A stretch of 64,000 nt of DNA from Marinobacter sp. F4218 (lineage in GTDB: Bacteria; Pseudomonadota; Gammaproteobacteria; Pseudomonadales; Oleiphilaceae), in contig NZ_JAHZIL010000003.1 in assembly GCF_019443085.1 (NCBI RefSeq), positions 930,001 through 994,000 on the forward strand. The letters run 5' to 3'. Below are positions 52,947 through 62,942 of the stretch, piece after piece; position 1 is the first letter of the stretch, and each line of letters starts with the position of its first letter. The translations under genes and the position numbers were made by a program. A model generated the notes under the pieces. It was given only the letters and a program-made list of their open reading frames with translations, had not been told where the DNA came from and searched no databases.

Positions 52947-54146
52947 TCACCAGACGATGGCGATGTCGTCCCGCTGGATGTTCACCTGGGTGCCGATAGT
53001 CGGCATGCGACCGTTACTGAAATCCGGGTGCACGTTGTTCAGCGTTACCGAAAGCTTTGCATCCCGAAGCTCCGGGGTATCACCCAGGGAATCGAAGTAG
53101 CGAGCGCTACGGTACAGATGCAGCTCATCGCCCGGACGCAGGCCCGCCGTTGCTCCCGAGGCGAGAGTCACGGTATGGCCGTCAACGCGGGTAACCCGGG
53201 TCATGAACGGCTGACATGCCAGCGCACCGCTGACTTCCCGAACCATCTGATCAAGCACGCCGTTCACTGCCTGACCGTAGGCCGTATGCTGGAACCCCGA
53301 TGAACCGAATCCGTCCGACGCACCCGGCCCGGCATCCCATTCGGCCGTCGCCGAAAACTGTTGCTGGAAAACCGGCGACCCGCTGAACCCGTCGAAGATC
53401 ATCAGATCCACCACAAAGCGCCGGTTCTGATCAACCGCACCAATACCTCGCTGCACCCGGTCCAGCACCGAGGTGCCCCAGGCCGAGGGATCGGCAACTC
53501 CGAGATCACGTATGACCCCGGTCACCACAAACTGTGCCCCCAATTCGCGAGCGAGCTGAAGCACGTTGGTCAGGCGGTTATCTCCCTGCTGCACCGTGGG
53601 GGCATTGAGCAGATCGTCGAACATCCGGGTAGTGGTTGCTCCGAAAACCTGGAGCTCATTGCCCGCGCGCAGCCGGTCCTGAAGCTGTTGCGGCAAGACC
53701 TCGCCGGCATCATCAATTCGACCGATCCGGGCCTGGTCAGGATACAGCACCGGGAACCCTGTGATTGCCACACGCTTTCTCAAACCGGCCGCCGCACCCA
53801 CGCCGCAACGACTCCCCTGGCCTTCCGACATCTCCGCGCGCACTGTCACCCTTAGCAGATTTCCGCTCCGGTATTCGTCGACAACACGGGCGTTGCGGGC
53901 CCTCGCACTGGCCGCAACCTGCATGTGGGATTCGGTGACCACGCCATTTTCCATCGTGTCCCGGGTACTGACCCGGGCTTCATACTGCAGCGCCAGATCA
54001 CGCAGGGCTGCCTGACGGGCATCGGCGCGCGCCGATTCCAGGTCGCCATGAACGATGGTACCGTGCCCGACACCCTCCAGTACTATGGCCTGAACAGTGC
54101 CAGCGGATACCAGGGTCATCGCCAGCAGAATGCATCGAAGTATCAT
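52947..54146 (-). CDS. flgT: FlgT-like flagellar H-ring protein
   Basis: 399 residues from the ATG at 54146 (GAGG nine bases upstream; an in-frame TTG lies five codons before). Signal peptide ILRCILLAMTLVSAGTVQA. Three-part FlgT layout: N domain (residues 20-115, AIVLEGVGHGTIVHGDLESA), middle domain (KRVAITGFPVLYPDQARIGR onward), and C-terminal SH3-like domain (TRVDGHTVTLASGATAGLRP, GDELHLYRSARYF). In Vibrio FlgT builds the H-ring around the basal body of sheathed polar flagella. flgP is upstream in the same direction. No other flagellar genes are in the window. Confidence 0.85.
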   Translation of the reverse strand: MILRCILLAMTLVSAGTVQAIVLEGVGHGTIVHGDLESARADARQAALRDLALQYEARVSTRDTMENGVVTESHMQVAASARARNARVVDEYRSGNLLRVTVRAEMSEGQGSRCGVGAAAGLRKRVAITGFPVLYPDQARIGRIDDAGEVLPQQLQDRLRAGNELQVFGATTTRMFDDLLNAPTVQQGDNRLTNVLQLARELGAQFVVTGVIRDLGVADPSAWGTSVLDRVQRGIGAVDQNRRFVVDLMIFDGFSGSPVFQQQFSATAEWDAGPGASDGFGSSGFQHTAYGQAVNGVLDQMVREVSGALACQPFMTRVTRVDGHTVTLASGATAGLRPGDELHLYRSARYFDSLGDTPELRDAKLSVTLNNVHPDFSNGRMPTIGTQVNIQRDDIAIVW

Positions 54147-54202
54147 GAAAAAAAGCCTCAAAATGCCCGCGTATCACCGATTCTGACGGGCCCGATTGCC
54201 GG

Positions 54203-54739
54203 TCAGTCCAGATAGTACAGGGAGTCAACCCCCCTGCTCTGCACGTCGCCGATACTGTCGTTATCGCGGGGCATGGGTATCGGGCACAGATCCTGGACCT
54301 GATCATCCGCGACCTTTGACACACAGGCACGGAACCTGGGCTCCAGTTTCAGCTCCATAACGGTTTCAACCACGCCGTCACTGTGCTCATTCACCGCCAC
54401 CATCTTGGCGCCGCGAATATAGCTGTCGACGTAGGTGCGGAAGGTGTCGTTGCGCAGGACAAAATCGTTCACCGTTGAGCTGCCATATATCACGGTTCCG
54501 TAGACACGCTCTGCCAGGTTGCGATAGGCGTCGAGCTGGGATGCCCGCCGGGCCAGCAATCGCTTGCGGGTGTTCAAACGGTCCCTGGAGGCATCCTCAT
54601 AGGTTCCGAAACCGCTGACCCGGACGGTGATCGGCTCCAGTTGGGCGTCTCGCTGATCCGCGTCCTGATACCCGCCATTTGACGCACATGCCCCGAGGGC
54701 CAGGGCAAGAACGGGAACGGCTATCTTGCGAAGGTTCAT
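54203..54739 (-). CDS. flgP: FlgP-like outer-membrane lipoprotein (LPP20 family)
   Basis: 178 residues from the ATG at 54739, preceded by GGAGAG. Lipobox LALGAC at residues 14-19 gives a lipoprotein. The LPP20/FlgP core is RRASQLDAYRNLAERVYGTV, RTYVDSYIRGAKMVAVNE, and VVETVMELKLEPRFRACV. FlgP forms the outer part of the basal disk or H-ring with FlgT. The 56-bp gap to flgT and the shared direction indicate one transcript. A sigma-54-like promoter lies 36 bases upstream. Confidence 0.85.
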   Translation of the reverse strand: MNLRKIAVPVLALALGACASNGGYQDADQRDAQLEPITVRVSGFGTYEDASRDRLNTRKRLLARRASQLDAYRNLAERVYGTVIYGSSTVNDFVLRNDTFRTYVDSYIRGAKMVAVNEHSDGVVETVMELKLEPRFRACVSKVADDQVQDLCPIPMPRDNDSIGDVQSRGVDSLYYLD

Positions 54740-54774
54740 TGTCACTCTCCGAAAACATCATTTCGGGGTCGCCA

Positions 54775-54791
54775 TGAAAGATTCGCGCCAG
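54775..54791 (-). promoter_or_regulatory. Sigma-54-like -24/-12 promoter of flgPT
   Basis: On the minus strand CTGGCGCGAATCTTTCA matches YTGGCACG-N4-TTGCW except for A to G in the -24 element and G to T in the -12 element. The transcript would start about 25 bases before the flgP ATG. Polar-flagellar genes of this class are often sigma-54 dependent. The loss of the invariant G at -13 makes it uncertain. Confidence 0.4.
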
Positions 54792-54998
54792 TTTCCATAA
54801 GCCACTGATATACCTGAATGGACATCGGTTCAAGCCCTACGCCGGATTCCGGAGCGGCAAAAAACTGCCTCCGTTTACATATCAAAAACAAACCGTTACC
54901 GCTTAGGACGTGTTCTGGTCCTGGTTCTACTCTAACCTCCTATTTATCCGCCAATTACCGGAAGTTTTACCCGTTTTTCGCAACAGGATCCCCAATAA

Positions 54999-56300
54999 AT
55001 GCACAACAATCGTCTGCCCCAACTCTCTCTGGCCATTGGCCTGTCCGTCGTCTCCGCCTCCGCGCTGGCCAGCCCTCAGCAATTCATGTCGGCCCGTTCC
55101 TTCGCGATGGGCGGCACCGGTGTGGCGATCGCCCACCCGGCAGACGCAGCCGCCACCAACCCGGCCATGATGGCGGGCAACCATCACGACTGGTCGGACG
55201 ATTTCGGCCTGATACTGCCCTCGGTCAACGCCCGGGCCGCGGATGAGGAAGAGACCGTTGACCAGGTCGACGACATCCAGGATGTGATTGGCCAGTTCGA
55301 ATCGGCGATTTCCGGTTTTGACCCGAACACCGATGCCCCCCAGAGCATTCAGGACAGTGCCGCCGATCTCCGGGATCGTCTGGTGGCCTTTGACAAGGAC
55401 ACCGTCCGGGGCAATGCCGGACTGGGACTGGCCCTGGCAGTGCCCAGCAAAACTGTCTCGGTCGGCTTTTTCACCAACGCCAACCTGACGGCCACGGTTC
55501 GTGGTGAGCTCTCCGACAACGACGAAGCGCTGTTGGACGCCGTAGCCACTGCCGCCACGGCACAGGACGTCGACAACGCCCTGGATCTGGTGACCAATCC
55601 CGACGGCAGCGTGCAGCTCGACTCCCGGGCACGGATTCTGGCCTCAGCAGTCGGGGAAGCCGGCATCAGTTTTGCCCGCCAGTTTGAGCTGAACAACGGC
55701 AACCGGTTCCAACTCGGCCTGTCGCCCAAGTATGTGGAACTTCGCACGTTCCAGTACACCGAAACGGTTTCCGGCTTTGAAGACGACAACTTCGATGCCG
55801 ATGAGAACCAGACCGACAAGAGCGGCTTCAACGTCGACATCGGCGCCGCCTACCGGTTTGGGGAGGACCGCCAGTGGAACGCCGGACTAACCATCAAGAA
55901 CCTGATCCCGATGGAACTGGATTCTGCTCAGAGCAAGCCGGCCCTTGAGCAACAGTACACTCTAAAACTCGACCCGATGGTCACCGCGGGTATCGCCCAC
56001 ATCGGCGAATACCACGTCATCACCGCCGAACTCGACCTGACCAAAAAGGAGGCGTTCGGCTACGAGGACGATACCCAGTGGCTGGCTCTCGGCGCGGAAT
56101 TCGACGTCTACCACTATGCCCAGCTGCGTGTCGGGGTCCGCCAGAATCTCGCCAGCAATGACGATAACGACGGCATCGAGGAAAAAACCCAGTTCACCGC
56201 CGGTCTCGGCCTGAACCTGATGGGGGTACGCATGGATCTGGGCGCACTTGTCAGCGACGCGGACGTAGGTGCAGCCCTGGAGTTCGGCACGGCATTCTGA
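54999..56300 (+). CDS. Outer-membrane beta-barrel protein, TraF_2 family
   Basis: 433 residues with a signal peptide (LSLAIGLSVVSASALASPQ). The TraF_2 pattern is SARSFAMGGTGVAIAHPADA and TNPAMMAGNHHDWSDDFGLI, similar to FadL-type barrels, with alternating hydrophobic strands to a C-terminal Phe (AALEFGTAF), the outer-membrane sorting signal. Although labelled conjugal transfer TraF in databases, such stand-alone chromosomal genes have no conjugation neighbours. Probably an outer-membrane transport or structural barrel. Divergent from flgP; terminator downstream. Confidence 0.75.
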   Translation: MHNNRLPQLSLAIGLSVVSASALASPQQFMSARSFAMGGTGVAIAHPADAAATNPAMMAGNHHDWSDDFGLILPSVNARAADEEETVDQVDDIQDVIGQFESAISGFDPNTDAPQSIQDSAADLRDRLVAFDKDTVRGNAGLGLALAVPSKTVSVGFFTNANLTATVRGELSDNDEALLDAVATAATAQDVDNALDLVTNPDGSVQLDSRARILASAVGEAGISFARQFELNNGNRFQLGLSPKYVELRTFQYTETVSGFEDDNFDADENQTDKSGFNVDIGAAYRFGEDRQWNAGLTIKNLIPMELDSAQSKPALEQQYTLKLDPMVTAGIAHIGEYHVITAELDLTKKEAFGYEDDTQWLALGAEFDVYHYAQLRVGVRQNLASNDDNDGIEEKTQFTAGLGLNLMGVRMDLGALVSDADVGAALEFGTAF

Positions 56301-56321
56301 CCTCAGACTCCATCTTTACGA

Positions 56322-56356
56322 AAGCCCGACCGGCTTTGACCGGCCGGGCTTTTTTA
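56322..56356 (+). terminator. Intrinsic terminator after the TraF_2-like gene
   Basis: AAGCCCG-A-CCGG and CCGG-C-CGGGCTT form an 11-bp stem with one mismatch and a short CTTTGA loop, followed by a run of six or more T. It ends about 80 bases before cca. Confidence 0.85.
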
Positions 56357-56438
56357 TGACTGGCATCGCCGGTTTGCCTCGCACTGCCCTGACCCGGATA
56401 ATCCCCCGAACGACAACGTGAGAGGAAACAGCCCGTTC

Positions 56439-57569
56439 ATGCAAACCTATCTGGTTGGTGGTGCCGTCCGTGATGAACTCCTGGGCCTGGAGGTCAAGGA
56501 CCGTGACTGGGTTGTGGTTGGCGCCACTCCAGACGACATGCTGAAGCGGGGGTTCAAACAGGTGGGGGCTGACTTCCCGGTCTTTCTCCACCCTGCGTCC
56601 CGCGAGGAATATGCCCTGGCCCGCACTGAGCGCAAACAGGGGCACGGCTACCACGGCTTCAGCGTGTACAGCGCCCCCGACGTTACGCTGGAGGACGACC
56701 TCAAGCGTCGCGACCTCACCATTAATGCCATGGCCAAAAGCGAACAGGGACAGATCGTCGACCCCTTCCATGGCCAGCAGGATATCGACAGGCGCCTGTT
56801 GCGGCATGTCTCCGCCGCATTTACGGAAGACCCGCTGCGCATTCTGAGAACGGCGAGGTTTGCTGCGCGCTTCCGGCCCCTGGGATTCCAGGTGTGCGAA
56901 GAAACCATGAGCCTGATGCGCCGGATGGTGGCGGACGGAGAAGTCGAGCATCTGGTGCCCGAGCGGGTATGGCAGGAGGTCCAGCGGGCCCTGCACGAAC
57001 AGGAGCCCGGCACCTTCTTCGAAGTCCTCCGGGATTGCGGCGCGCTCGCCAGCCTGATGCCGGAACTGACGCCGGACAGCCGGTTTGAACAGGCCATGGC
57101 GGCGCTTCGCTGCATCCATCGCGAGCTCGGCTCAACCGAAGAACGCGTCGCCGCCTTGATGTCGCCTCTCCCCAAGCAGGAGTGCGAGCGACGCATGGCC
57201 GCGCTGAAGGCACCGAACGACTGCCAGAATCTGGCCCGCCTCGTCGCCGAATTCATCCCGGCGATCGACAACCCGGATGCCACTTCAACAGGCACGATCA
57301 CGGCCGAGAACCTGCTTTCGTTACTTGACGTCGCCGACCTCTGGCGCCGGCCCGAACGATTCGTGTCGTTGCTGAAGGTGCTGGCGTGCGCGCTGCCCCA
57401 ACCGGAACGGCCAATTGTCCAGCGGCTGGAACAGGCCGCGGACGCGGCCTCCGGCGTCGAGCCAAAAGCGCTGATGGCCCAGGGGTTCAAGGGTAAGGCA
57501 CTGGGTGAAGCAATCCGCCATGAGCGCCTGCGTCGTATAGAGCAGGCACTGTCCCACTCTTCAACCTGA
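56439..57569 (+). CDS. cca: Cca, CCA-adding tRNA nucleotidyltransferase
   Basis: 376 residues from the ATG at 56439. Class II CCA enzyme: VGGAVRDELLGLEVKDRDWV with the GxVRD and DxD (KDRDW) catalytic motifs, RRDLTINAMAKSE, EDPLRILRTARFAARF and the ERVWQEVQRAL motif. It adds or repairs the CCA end of tRNA. It is shorter than E. coli Cca (412), and the C-terminal HD phosphohydrolase motif is not visible (ERVAALMSPLPKQECERRMA in its place). Overlap-free but close to the next gene (9 bp). Confidence 0.95.
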   Translation: MQTYLVGGAVRDELLGLEVKDRDWVVVGATPDDMLKRGFKQVGADFPVFLHPASREEYALARTERKQGHGYHGFSVYSAPDVTLEDDLKRRDLTINAMAKSEQGQIVDPFHGQQDIDRRLLRHVSAAFTEDPLRILRTARFAARFRPLGFQVCEETMSLMRRMVADGEVEHLVPERVWQEVQRALHEQEPGTFFEVLRDCGALASLMPELTPDSRFEQAMAALRCIHRELGSTEERVAALMSPLPKQECERRMAALKAPNDCQNLARLVAEFIPAIDNPDATSTGTITAENLLSLLDVADLWRRPERFVSLLKVLACALPQPERPIVQRLEQAADAASGVEPKALMAQGFKGKALGEAIRHERLRRIEQALSHSST

Positions 57570-57578
57570 GGAACGATC

Positions 57579-58325
57579 ATGGCCGATACCGCTCCCGTTG
57601 CCCTGGTGACCGGCGCCGCCCACCGACTGGGCGCCCGCACTGCCAAGACCCTGCATGACCGCGGCTGGAACCTTGTTATCCACTACCGCAGCCGGCGGGA
57701 ACAGGCCGATGCGCTGGCAGACAGCCTGAACCGGAGTCGCCCCGAGTCAGCCACCGCCCTGCAGGCAGACCTGAGCGACCTCGATCAGGTCCGGAACCTG
57801 GGTGAAGCAGGAGCCGCCCGGTGGGGCCGGCTGGACGGGCTGGTAAACAACGCGTCCGTGTTTTATCCAAACGCCACGCCGGAAGCGAAGCCGGAGGACT
57901 GGGACACCATCCTCCACACCAACCTGAGGGCACCGTTTTTCCTGCTGCAGGCGTGCCTTCCGGCCCTTCGTGAACGGGGCGGCTGCGTGGTCAATATGAT
58001 CGACATCTATAGCGAGAAACCGTTGGCTGACCACCCGTTGTATTGCGCAAGCAAAGCCGGGCTCGCCGCGCTGACCCGATCCTGGGCCACAGACCTGGCA
58101 CCGGCAATCCGTGTCAACGGAGTGTCGCCCGGAGCAATCCTCTGGCCGGAAGGCGATGCCGCAGTGAACGACAGTCATCAGCAGAGAATCCTCGACAAGA
58201 CGCCGCTGGCGAGGACCGGTCATCCCGATGACATCGCCCGGACCATTGCCTTTCTTATGTGCGATGCGCCGTTTGTCACCGGCCAGATCCTGCCGGTGGA
58301 TGGCGGCCGCAGTCTCAACATGTAA
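57579..58325 (+). CDS. Pteridine-reductase-like short-chain dehydrogenase
   Basis: 248 residues. SDR Rossmann fold with [20 protein letters not shown], where the TGxxxRxG loop with Arg in place of the usual second Gly is the mark of pteridine reductases (PTR1/FolM), also [15 protein letters not shown] and the YCASK active site. NADPH-dependent reduction of dihydrobiopterin or dihydrofolate-type substrates is the family activity. It follows cca by 9 bp and is probably co-transcribed. The substrate is inferred. Confidence 0.85.
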   Translation: MADTAPVALVTGAAHRLGARTAKTLHDRGWNLVIHYRSRREQADALADSLNRSRPESATALQADLSDLDQVRNLGEAGAARWGRLDGLVNNASVFYPNATPEAKPEDWDTILHTNLRAPFFLLQACLPALRERGGCVVNMIDIYSEKPLADHPLYCASKAGLAALTRSWATDLAPAIRVNGVSPGAILWPEGDAAVNDSHQQRILDKTPLARTGHPDDIARTIAFLMCDAPFVTGQILPVDGGRSLNM

Positions 58326-58459
58326 CTGCCGGGGTCGTCTCAGTCCCCTGCTTTGGTCTCTTTGGCCGTCAGGTGGTTTCCGGATACAATGCCCGCAGAT
58401 TCCCATTCTGTCCGCGCGGTCACCCTCGGGATCCGCGCCCAATAAACCGGAGAACTCCC

Positions 58460-59638
58460 ATGCGTGATGTCGTCATCGTTGCAGCCAAGCGTACCGCCAT
58501 CGGAACCTTCGGCGGTGGCCTTTCCAGCCTGAGCGCCGACCAGCTTGGCACCGCCGTGATCAAGGCCATCCTGGAAGAGACCGGCGTTGCCGGTGACCAG
58601 GTGAATGAGGTGGTTCTCGGCCAGGTACTGACCGCGGGCTGTGGCCAGAACCCCGCCCGCCAATCTTCAATCAACGCAGGCATCCCCGCGTCCGTGCCGG
58701 CCATGACCATCAATAAGGTCTGCGGCTCTGGCCTGAAAGCCGTCCATATGGCCGTCCAGGCAATCCGCTGCGGCGACGCCGAACTGATGATTGCCGGCGG
58801 CCAGGAGAGCATGAGCCAGGCTCCCCACGTCCTGCCCAACAGCCGCAATGGCCAGCGCATGGGCAACTGGACCATGATCGACACCATGATTACCGATGGC
58901 CTTTGGGATGCCTTCAATGATTACCACATGGGCATTACTGCCGAGAACATCGTAGAAAAATACGGCATCAGCCGGGAGGAACAGGACGAGTTTGCCGCCG
59001 CCTCCCAGCAAAAAGCCGTCGCCGCCCGGGAAGCTGGCTACTTTGATGGCCAGATCGTTCCGATCCCGGTTCCCCAGCGCAAGGGTGATCCTGTAATCGT
59101 GGACAAGGACGAGGGTCCCCGCGCTGGTGTGACGGCCGATAGCCTGGGCAAACTGCGCCCGGCCTTCAAGAAGGATGGCACGGTCACTGCCGCCAATGCG
59201 TCGTCCCTGAACGATGGCGCCGCCGCCGTCATGGTCTGCAGCGCCGACAAGGCCAGGGAGCTCGGTCTCACTCCGCTTGTCACCATCAAGGCCCACGCCA
59301 ATGCCGGCGTTGATCCGACTATCATGGGAACCGGCCCGATTCCGGCCAGCCAGCGTTGTCTGAAACTGGCCGGCTGGAGCGTCGATGATCTGGACCTTGT
59401 GGAAGCCAACGAGGCCTTTGCCGCCCAGGCCATCTCCGTTAATCGGGGTCTGGGCTGGGACACCAGCAAGGTGAATGTAAATGGCGGTGCCATTGCACTG
59501 GGCCACCCGATCGGCGCCTCTGGCTGCCGGATCCTGGTGTCCCTGCTGCATGAAATGGTGCGTCGCGATGCCCACAAGGGCCTCGCCACCCTGTGCATCG
59601 GTGGCGGCATGGGCGTTGCCCTGGCTGTCGAGCGCTAG
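58460..59638 (+). CDS. Acetyl-CoA C-acetyltransferase (thiolase II)
   Basis: 392 residues from the ATG at 58460; earlier in-frame codons run into the SDR gene. Catalytic Cys88 in [16 protein letters not shown], His349 in [16 protein letters not shown], and Cys379 in [12 protein letters not shown] are all present, giving a complete biosynthetic-type thiolase. It condenses two acetyl-CoA to acetoacetyl-CoA (or the reverse), often for polyhydroxybutyrate or butanoate metabolism; phaB/phaC are not here. trmL follows by 5 bp. Confidence 0.93.
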   Translation: MRDVVIVAAKRTAIGTFGGGLSSLSADQLGTAVIKAILEETGVAGDQVNEVVLGQVLTAGCGQNPARQSSINAGIPASVPAMTINKVCGSGLKAVHMAVQAIRCGDAELMIAGGQESMSQAPHVLPNSRNGQRMGNWTMIDTMITDGLWDAFNDYHMGITAENIVEKYGISREEQDEFAAASQQKAVAAREAGYFDGQIVPIPVPQRKGDPVIVDKDEGPRAGVTADSLGKLRPAFKKDGTVTAANASSLNDGAAAVMVCSADKARELGLTPLVTIKAHANAGVDPTIMGTGPIPASQRCLKLAGWSVDDLDLVEANEAFAAQAISVNRGLGWDTSKVNVNGGAIALGHPIGASGCRILVSLLHEMVRRDAHKGLATLCIGGGMGVALAVER

Positions 59639-59643
59639 ACGCG

Positions 59644-60108
59644 ATGCTGAATGTGGTGCTGTACGAGCCGGAAATACCGCCGAACACCGGCAACATCATT
59701 CGGCTCTGCGCCAATACCGGCTGCCGGCTGCACCTGATTGAGCCACTGGGATTCACCCTGGAGGACAAGCAGATGCGCCGCGCCGGTCTCGATTACAGCG
59801 AATACGCCACCATCACGGTTCACCAGAGCTACGCAGCCTTTCTGGAGGCCGAACAGCCCCGACGCCTGTTCGGCCTGACGACAAAAGCCAACCGCGGCTA
59901 TCATGAGGCTACCTATCAGGCCGGCGACTACCTGATGTTTGGCCCGGAGACCCGTGGCTTGCCCGCCGAAGTGCGGGCATCGCTGGCCACCGAACACTGC
60001 CTGCGGGTCCCGATGCGACCGGACAGTCGTAGCCTGAACCTGTCCAACACCGCCGCTCTCGTGGTCTATGAAGCCTGGCGGCAACTGGGGTTCGAAGGCG
60101 CAGTCTGA
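59644..60108 (+). CDS. trmL: TrmL, tRNA (cytidine/uridine-34 2'-O)-methyltransferase
   Basis: 154 residues from the ATG at 59644. SPOUT fold: [20 protein letters not shown] at the start, [11 protein letters not shown] for SAM binding in the trefoil knot, and [20 protein letters not shown] at the end. It methylates the wobble ribose of tRNA-Leu. It is downstream of the thiolase by 5 bp, and a bidirectional terminator separates it from secB. Confidence 0.95.
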   Translation: MLNVVLYEPEIPPNTGNIIRLCANTGCRLHLIEPLGFTLEDKQMRRAGLDYSEYATITVHQSYAAFLEAEQPRRLFGLTTKANRGYHEATYQAGDYLMFGPETRGLPAEVRASLATEHCLRVPMRPDSRSLNLSNTAALVVYEAWRQLGFEGAV

Positions 60109-60123
60109 GCCCTCGGCACCAGA

Positions 60124-60157
60124 CACAAAAAAACCGGCCAAGGCCGGTTTTTTTGTG
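60124..60157. terminator. Bidirectional intrinsic terminator between trmL and secB
   Basis: Perfect inverted repeat: CACAAAAAAACCGGCC and GGCCGGTTTTTTTGTG around two A. The T-runs on both strands serve the convergent trmL and secB genes. Confidence 0.93.
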
Positions 60158-60172
60158 CAAGGTCAGGCAGGT

Positions 60173-60676
60173 TCAGTGCGTCTGCTGCTCTTCCTTGGCC
60201 TCACCCGCGGCTTCTTCCTGCTTGCGCTTGAGCGCCTGGGCGTAGATAGCGTCGAAATTCACCGGGGCCAACATCAGGGCCGGGAAGCTACCCTTGCCAA
60301 CGATGCCATCGATTGCCTCGCGAGCATACGGGAACAGGATGGTCGGGCAGTAGGCGCCCAGCATCTGGCCCAGTTGCGCGCCTTCAATACCCTGCACCAG
60401 GAATACGCCGGCCTGCTGGATCTCTACGATGTAGGCAACCTTCTCACCGACCTTGGCGGTCACCGTCAGGGACAACACCACTTCATACTGGTTGTCGCTC
60501 ACCTTGTTGTGTGAGGTGTTCAGGTCCATGTTGACCTGTGGCTTCCACTGTTCCTGAAACACCAGCGGAGAATTCGGTGATTCGAAAGACAGGTCCTTCA
60601 CATAGATGCGCTGAAGGGCAAACTGGGGTTGGGTTTCGTTTTCGCTGCCTGCTGCGGCTTGCTGATTCTCAGCCAT
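60173..60676 (-). CDS. secB: SecB protein-export chaperone
   Basis: 167 residues. SecB features: [60 protein letters not shown] and [19 protein letters not shown]. It keeps precursor proteins unfolded for SecA and the Sec translocon. It lies 142 bp after a rhodanese gene in the same direction. grxC, often between yibN and secB, is not there. Confidence 0.96.
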   Translation of the reverse strand: MAENQQAAAGSENETQPQFALQRIYVKDLSFESPNSPLVFQEQWKPQVNMDLNTSHNKVSDNQYEVVLSLTVTAKVGEKVAYIVEIQQAGVFLVQGIEGAQLGQMLGAYCPTILFPYAREAIDGIVGKGSFPALMLAPVNFDAIYAQALKRKQEEAAGEAKEEQQTH

Positions 60677-60818
60677 GTTCAGTCCTTTCGTTCTCGATCA
60701 TGGGCCCGGGGCCCGTTGTTAGGAAGCGTGATGCCGGAACATTCTACTGCGTGGCTCCGCCGGCTAATGTGAAACAGTGCGGCAGATTGCGGTTCAGATC
60801 AAGGCCCGACCACCACCG

Positions 60819-61235
60819 TTACTTTTTCACCAGTGGCAGGTTGCTGCTCCTCCAGTCGGCAACGCCGCCATTGAGCCGCACCACATTGGTGAAACCTTCG
60901 GCATTGAGCTGCTTCACCGCCATGGCAGAATGCTGCCCCATCTTGTCGGCCACGATGATCTGCTTGTCCTTGAACTTGTTCAGTTCGGCCGTGCGGCTCT
61001 TGAGGCTGTTCAGGGGAATATTGACCGACCCGGTGATCCGGCCTTCACCAAACTCCTTCCGGTCACGGATATCCACCACCACGGCTTCGTCCTTGTTGAT
61101 CAGCGTGACAGCCTCCTGCGCGGAAATTTTCGCACCGCCCCGACGGGATTCAAGGAACAGGATGGCAAGCAGGAACGCCACAAACAGCGACACAAGAATG
61201 TAGTGATTAACAACGAATTCGAACAAGCGATCCAT
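60819..61235 (-). CDS. Membrane-anchored rhodanese-like protein (YibN type), without catalytic cysteine
   Basis: 138 residues. N-terminal helix LVSLFVAFLLAILFLESRRG anchors a rhodanese domain: INKDEAVVVDIRDRKEFGEG, GRITGSVNIPLNSL, KFKDKQIIVADKMGQHSAMA. The active-site loop lacks Cys (ADKMGQHS), as also in E. coli YibN, so it is not a sulfurtransferase. Encoded next to secB and divergent from gpmI, the conserved neighbourhood. Probably a membrane adaptor for a cytoplasmic function; details unknown. Confidence 0.85.
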   Translation of the reverse strand: MDRLFEFVVNHYILVSLFVAFLLAILFLESRRGGAKISAQEAVTLINKDEAVVVDIRDRKEFGEGRITGSVNIPLNSLKSRTAELNKFKDKQIIVADKMGQHSAMAVKQLNAEGFTNVVRLNGGVADWRSSNLPLVKK

Positions 61236-61377
61236 GAAAGTACCCTGAAAAATAATTTGGCAGGATTATACACACACGGGCGCGGTCACAGAAGGCAGCC
61301 GACATGGCTTGTGCGAATGAAAACGGTTAGAATCTGCACTCCCGTTTACCAACATTTCCACCAAACCGGATGAAGTG

Positions 61378-62925
61378 ATGACCGCGACGCGCAAGCCGAC
61401 TGCTCTGATTATCCTGGATGGCTGGGGCCACCGTGACCCGGCCGAAGACAATGCCATCAGCAATGCCAACACCCCGTTCTGGGACAAGCTCTGGCAGAAC
61501 CAGCCAAAGACCCTGATCAACACCTCGGGCATGTTCGTAGGGCTGCCTCAGGGCCAGATGGGTAACTCGGAAGTCGGCCACATGAACCTGGGCGCCGGCC
61601 GGGTCGTCTACCAGAGCCTGACCCGAATCGACAAAGATCTCGAGGATGGCACCTTCCAGAAGAATAAAGTGCTTTGCGCCGCCATCGACAAGGCGGTCAG
61701 CAGCGGCCGTGCGGTTCACCTGATGGGCCTGATGTCGCCCGGAGGCGTCCATAGCCACGAAGACCACATCATCGCCGGCGCCGAACTGGCCGCCGCACGG
61801 GGCGCGAAGGAGGTCTATATCCACGCCTTCCTTGATGGCCGGGACATGCCGCCGCGCAGCGCCAAGGCCTCGCTGGAAAAAGCCGCCGCCCGAATGGAAA
61901 AACTGGGCGTCGGCCGAGTCGCGTCCATCGTGGGCCGCTATTACGCGATGGACCGGGACAACCGCTGGGACCGAGTTGAGGCTGCCTACACCCTGATGAC
62001 CCAGGGCACTGCCGAGTATACCGCGGCCGATCCGGTAAACGGCCTTGAGCAGGCATACGAACGGGGCGAAAACGATGAATTCGTGAAACCGACCCGCATT
62101 CACGTCGCCGGCGAACCCGACGGTACGATCAATGACGGCGACACCGTCCTGTTCATGAACTTCCGGGCGGACCGGGCCCGGGAAATGACCCGCGCGTTCG
62201 TCCAGCAGGATTTCGAGGGCTTCGACCGCCGGAAGCACCCGGAACTGGCCGATTTCGTGATGCTCACCGAGTACGCGGCGGACATCAAGACCAGCTGCGC
62301 CTACCCGCCCGAGCAACTCGTTAACGGCCTGGGTGAGTACGTCGCCAAGCAGCACAAGACCCAGTTGCGAATTTCGGAAACCGAGAAGTACGCCCACGTC
62401 ACCTTCTTCTTCAACGGCGGTCTCGAGACCCCGTTCGAAGGCGAGGACCGCATACTGATTCCTTCCCCGAAAGTGGCGACCTACGACCTGAAGCCGGAAA
62501 TGAGCGCGCCGGAAGTGACCGACAAGCTCGTCGAGGCCATCAAGAGTGGCAAGTACGACCTGGTCGTGTGCAACTATGCCAATGGCGACATGGTCGGACA
62601 CACCGGCAAGCTCGACGCCGCCATCAAGGCTGCCGAATGCCTTGACGAATGCGTACGGCGCGTGGTCGAAGCCCTTGACGAGGTCGGCGGTGAAGCTCTG
62701 ATCACGGCCGACCACGGCAACTGTGAACAGATGACCGACCCGGATTCCGGCCAGGTCCACACGGCCCATACCATTGGCCCGGTGCCGCTGATCTATACCG
62801 GACCGCGCAACGCATCCCTTCGGGATGACGGCAGCCTGAGCGATGTGGCACCGACCCTGCTGACCCTGATGGGGATGGAACAGCCCAAGGAGATGACCGG
62901 ACACAGCCTGGTCAAGATCGATTGA
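61378..62925 (+). CDS. gpmI: GpmI, cofactor-independent phosphoglycerate mutase
   Basis: 515 residues from the ATG at 61378 (a GTG directly before it is in frame). Metalloenzyme motifs: [12 protein letters not shown], the catalytic Ser in [36 protein letters not shown], and metal ligands in [12 protein letters not shown] and [12 protein letters not shown]. Mn-dependent interconversion of 2- and 3-phosphoglycerate in glycolysis. Divergent from the rhodanese gene; envC follows by 17 bp, as in many proteobacteria. Confidence 0.97.
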   Translation: MTATRKPTALIILDGWGHRDPAEDNAISNANTPFWDKLWQNQPKTLINTSGMFVGLPQGQMGNSEVGHMNLGAGRVVYQSLTRIDKDLEDGTFQKNKVLCAAIDKAVSSGRAVHLMGLMSPGGVHSHEDHIIAGAELAAARGAKEVYIHAFLDGRDMPPRSAKASLEKAAARMEKLGVGRVASIVGRYYAMDRDNRWDRVEAAYTLMTQGTAEYTAADPVNGLEQAYERGENDEFVKPTRIHVAGEPDGTINDGDTVLFMNFRADRAREMTRAFVQQDFEGFDRRKHPELADFVMLTEYAADIKTSCAYPPEQLVNGLGEYVAKQHKTQLRISETEKYAHVTFFFNGGLETPFEGEDRILIPSPKVATYDLKPEMSAPEVTDKLVEAIKSGKYDLVVCNYANGDMVGHTGKLDAAIKAAECLDECVRRVVEALDEVGGEALITADHGNCEQMTDPDSGQVHTAHTIGPVPLIYTGPRNASLRDDGSLSDVAPTLLTLMGMEQPKEMTGHSLVKID

Positions 62926-62942
62926 TTGCAGGGCAGGCAGGC

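Noticed and set aside
61327..62904. A 525-codon open frame antisense to gpmI
   Set aside because: gpmI is a certain gene on the other strand; the antisense frame is a by-product of high third-position GC.
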